Origin: VRUE01 sp036379955
Lineage (GTDB): Bacteria > Actinomycetota > Thermoleophilia > Solirubrobacterales > 70-9
Direction: 5' to 3'
Assembly (NCBI GenBank): GCA_036379955.1
Contig: DASVFR010000009.1
Coordinates: 1-59,067, forward strand
Length of the DNA: 59,067 nt
In this document: positions 58,523 through 59,067 of the stretch, piece by piece
Position numbering within the stretch: position 1 is the first letter of the stretch
How the letters are laid out: every line of letters starts with the position of its first letter
Position numbers and translations under genes: made by a program
The notes under the pieces: model-generated
Told to the model about the DNA's origin: nothing
The model's input: only the letters and a program-made list of their open reading frames with translations
The model's database searches: none

Positions 58523-59067
58523 TGGAGACGCGGACCCTGCAGAGCTCGCCGAGCATCCTGCCGCTCTACGCGCGCGCCGCCGCGCCGATGGTCCCCGGCG
58601 TCTCGCTGCTGCCCTTCTTCCCCGGCCGCGGCGAGGAGATCCCCGAGATCGAGCTGGAGCTGCCCGGCGTCCGCCCCGACCCCGAGAAGATCGCCGCCTA
58701 CGCGCGGGTCTGCGGCTTCGCCCTGCGCGATCTTCTCCCTCCCACCTACCCGATGGTGCTCGCCTTCCCCCTGCACATGGCGGTGATGGCGGATGGGTCC
58801 TTCCCCTTCGGCGCCGTCGGCCTCGTCCACGTCGAGAACCGGATCGAGCAGCGCCGCCCGATCGGCCTCGACGAGGAACTGACGATCAAGGTCAAGCCGA
58901 CCAAGCTGAAGCCCCATCCCCGCGGCCAGACCTTCTCCCTCCTCACCAAAGTCCTCAGCGGCCGCCGCATCGCCTGGGAATCGACCAGCACGATGCTGCG
59001 CCGCGGTAAGCCACAGGCGGACTCTGGGGCCGATGGGCCGAAAAGCGCTGATATGGAGCGCTTTTCG
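58522..59067 (+). CDS. MaoC-like 3-hydroxyacyl-thioester dehydratase (HtdX-like), 3' truncated
   Basis: The first 182 residues of a protein that stays open to the window end. MVPGVSLLPFFPGRGEEIPE, YARVCGFALRDLLPPTYPMV, LAFPLHMAVMADGSFPFGAV and GLVHVENRIEQRRPI match the N-terminal half of HtdX/Htd2-type double hot-dog dehydratases. The catalytic C-terminal half (Asp/His hydratase motif) would lie beyond the window. With the thiolase and reductase it could turn 3-hydroxybutyryl-CoA into crotonyl-CoA. ATG 58522 overlaps the fabG4-like stop. The last 29 nt inside the frame form a perfect hairpin. Confidence 0.8.
   Translation, partial: METRTLQSSPSILPLYARAAAPMVPGVSLLPFFPGRGEEIPEIELELPGVRPDPEKIAAYARVCGFALRDLLPPTYPMVLAFPLHMAVMADGSFPFGAVGLVHVENRIEQRRPIGLDEELTIKVKPTKLKPHPRGQTFSLLTKVLSGRRIAWESTSTMLRRGKPQADSGADGPKSADMERFS
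59039..59067 (+). repeat. Hairpin inside the MaoC-like frame at window end
   Basis: Perfect 11-bp arms, CGAAAAGCGCT (59039-59049) and AGCGCTTTTCG (59057-59067), loop GATATGG. The T-run makes it terminator-like, but the MaoC-like frame reads through it without a stop. Confidence 0.7.

Noticed and set aside
1..59067. tRNA, rRNA, transposase or phage genes
   Set aside because: I looked for tRNA T-arm patterns, DDE or HNH motifs and attachment repeats and found none convincing.

Overview
The window is high-GC DNA (roughly 68-72% G+C by eye over most of its length) with dense genes, many GTG/TTG starts and many stop/start overlaps. The gene content points to Actinomycetota: a FadA2/FabG4/HtdX-like thiolase-reductase-hydratase run, an MmpL exporter, a class E sortase, GTP-type PEP carboxykinase and an HxlR regulator fused to an SCP2-like domain. 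A deep-branching lineage such as Thermoleophilia/Solirubrobacterales is my best guess, as an inference only. I saw no tRNA, rRNA, CRISPR array or transposase.

Layout. (1) 1-5.8 kb: crotonyl-CoA carboxylase/reductase and ethylmalonyl-CoA mutase, with clpS, a small winged-helix regulator and secreted or hypothetical genes between and after them. (2) 6-31 kb: a large cell-surface polysaccharide locus in several alternating transcription units. It holds a nucleotide-sugar epimerase, five glycosyltransferases (four GT4-like, one GT2), two O-antigen ligase/polymerase-like proteins, a Wzz-like protein, a phosphoglycosyl transferase, a Wzx-like flippase, an AsnB-type amidotransferase, an ATP-grasp enzyme, two polysaccharide deacetylases, an LPFTG-anchored small protein, a Kelch protein and three secreted lyase-like proteins. 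(3) 31-39 kb: a patch of lower G+C with a 975-residue sugar-dehydrogenase-like secreted protein and two more secreted lyase-like proteins, plus a high-GC MaoC hydratase and a GNAT protein. (4) 39-46 kb: SCP2-like protein, acyl-CoA dehydrogenase, CAP protein, class E sortase, malyl-CoA-lyase-type aldolase and pckG. (5) 46-53 kb: a CAP protein and DUF4333-like lipoprotein, fused pabAB, and a divergent, translationally coupled run of pabC, sucC-like, cupin, sucD-like and a one-cluster ferredoxin-like gene. (6) 52.6-59 kb: HxlR-SCP2 regulator, MmpL exporter, then thiolase, FabG4-like reductase and a MaoC hydratase cut by the window end.

How it fits together. Thiolase, FabG4-like reductase and the terminal MaoC protein could make crotonyl-CoA from acetyl-CoA. 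Ccr, Ecm, the acyl-CoA dehydrogenase, the MaoC hydratase at 34.4 kb and the CitE-like lyase could take it through the ethylmalonyl-CoA pathway to glyoxylate plus propionyl-CoA. PEP carboxykinase and the SucCD-like ligase sit at the C4 end. The pathway genes are scattered and the polysaccharide block lies among them.

The DNA is also rich in long perfect or near-perfect hairpins between genes and twice inside reading frames. Two sequence-related pairs stand out, and two short palindromes overlap predicted -10 boxes of central-carbon genes.
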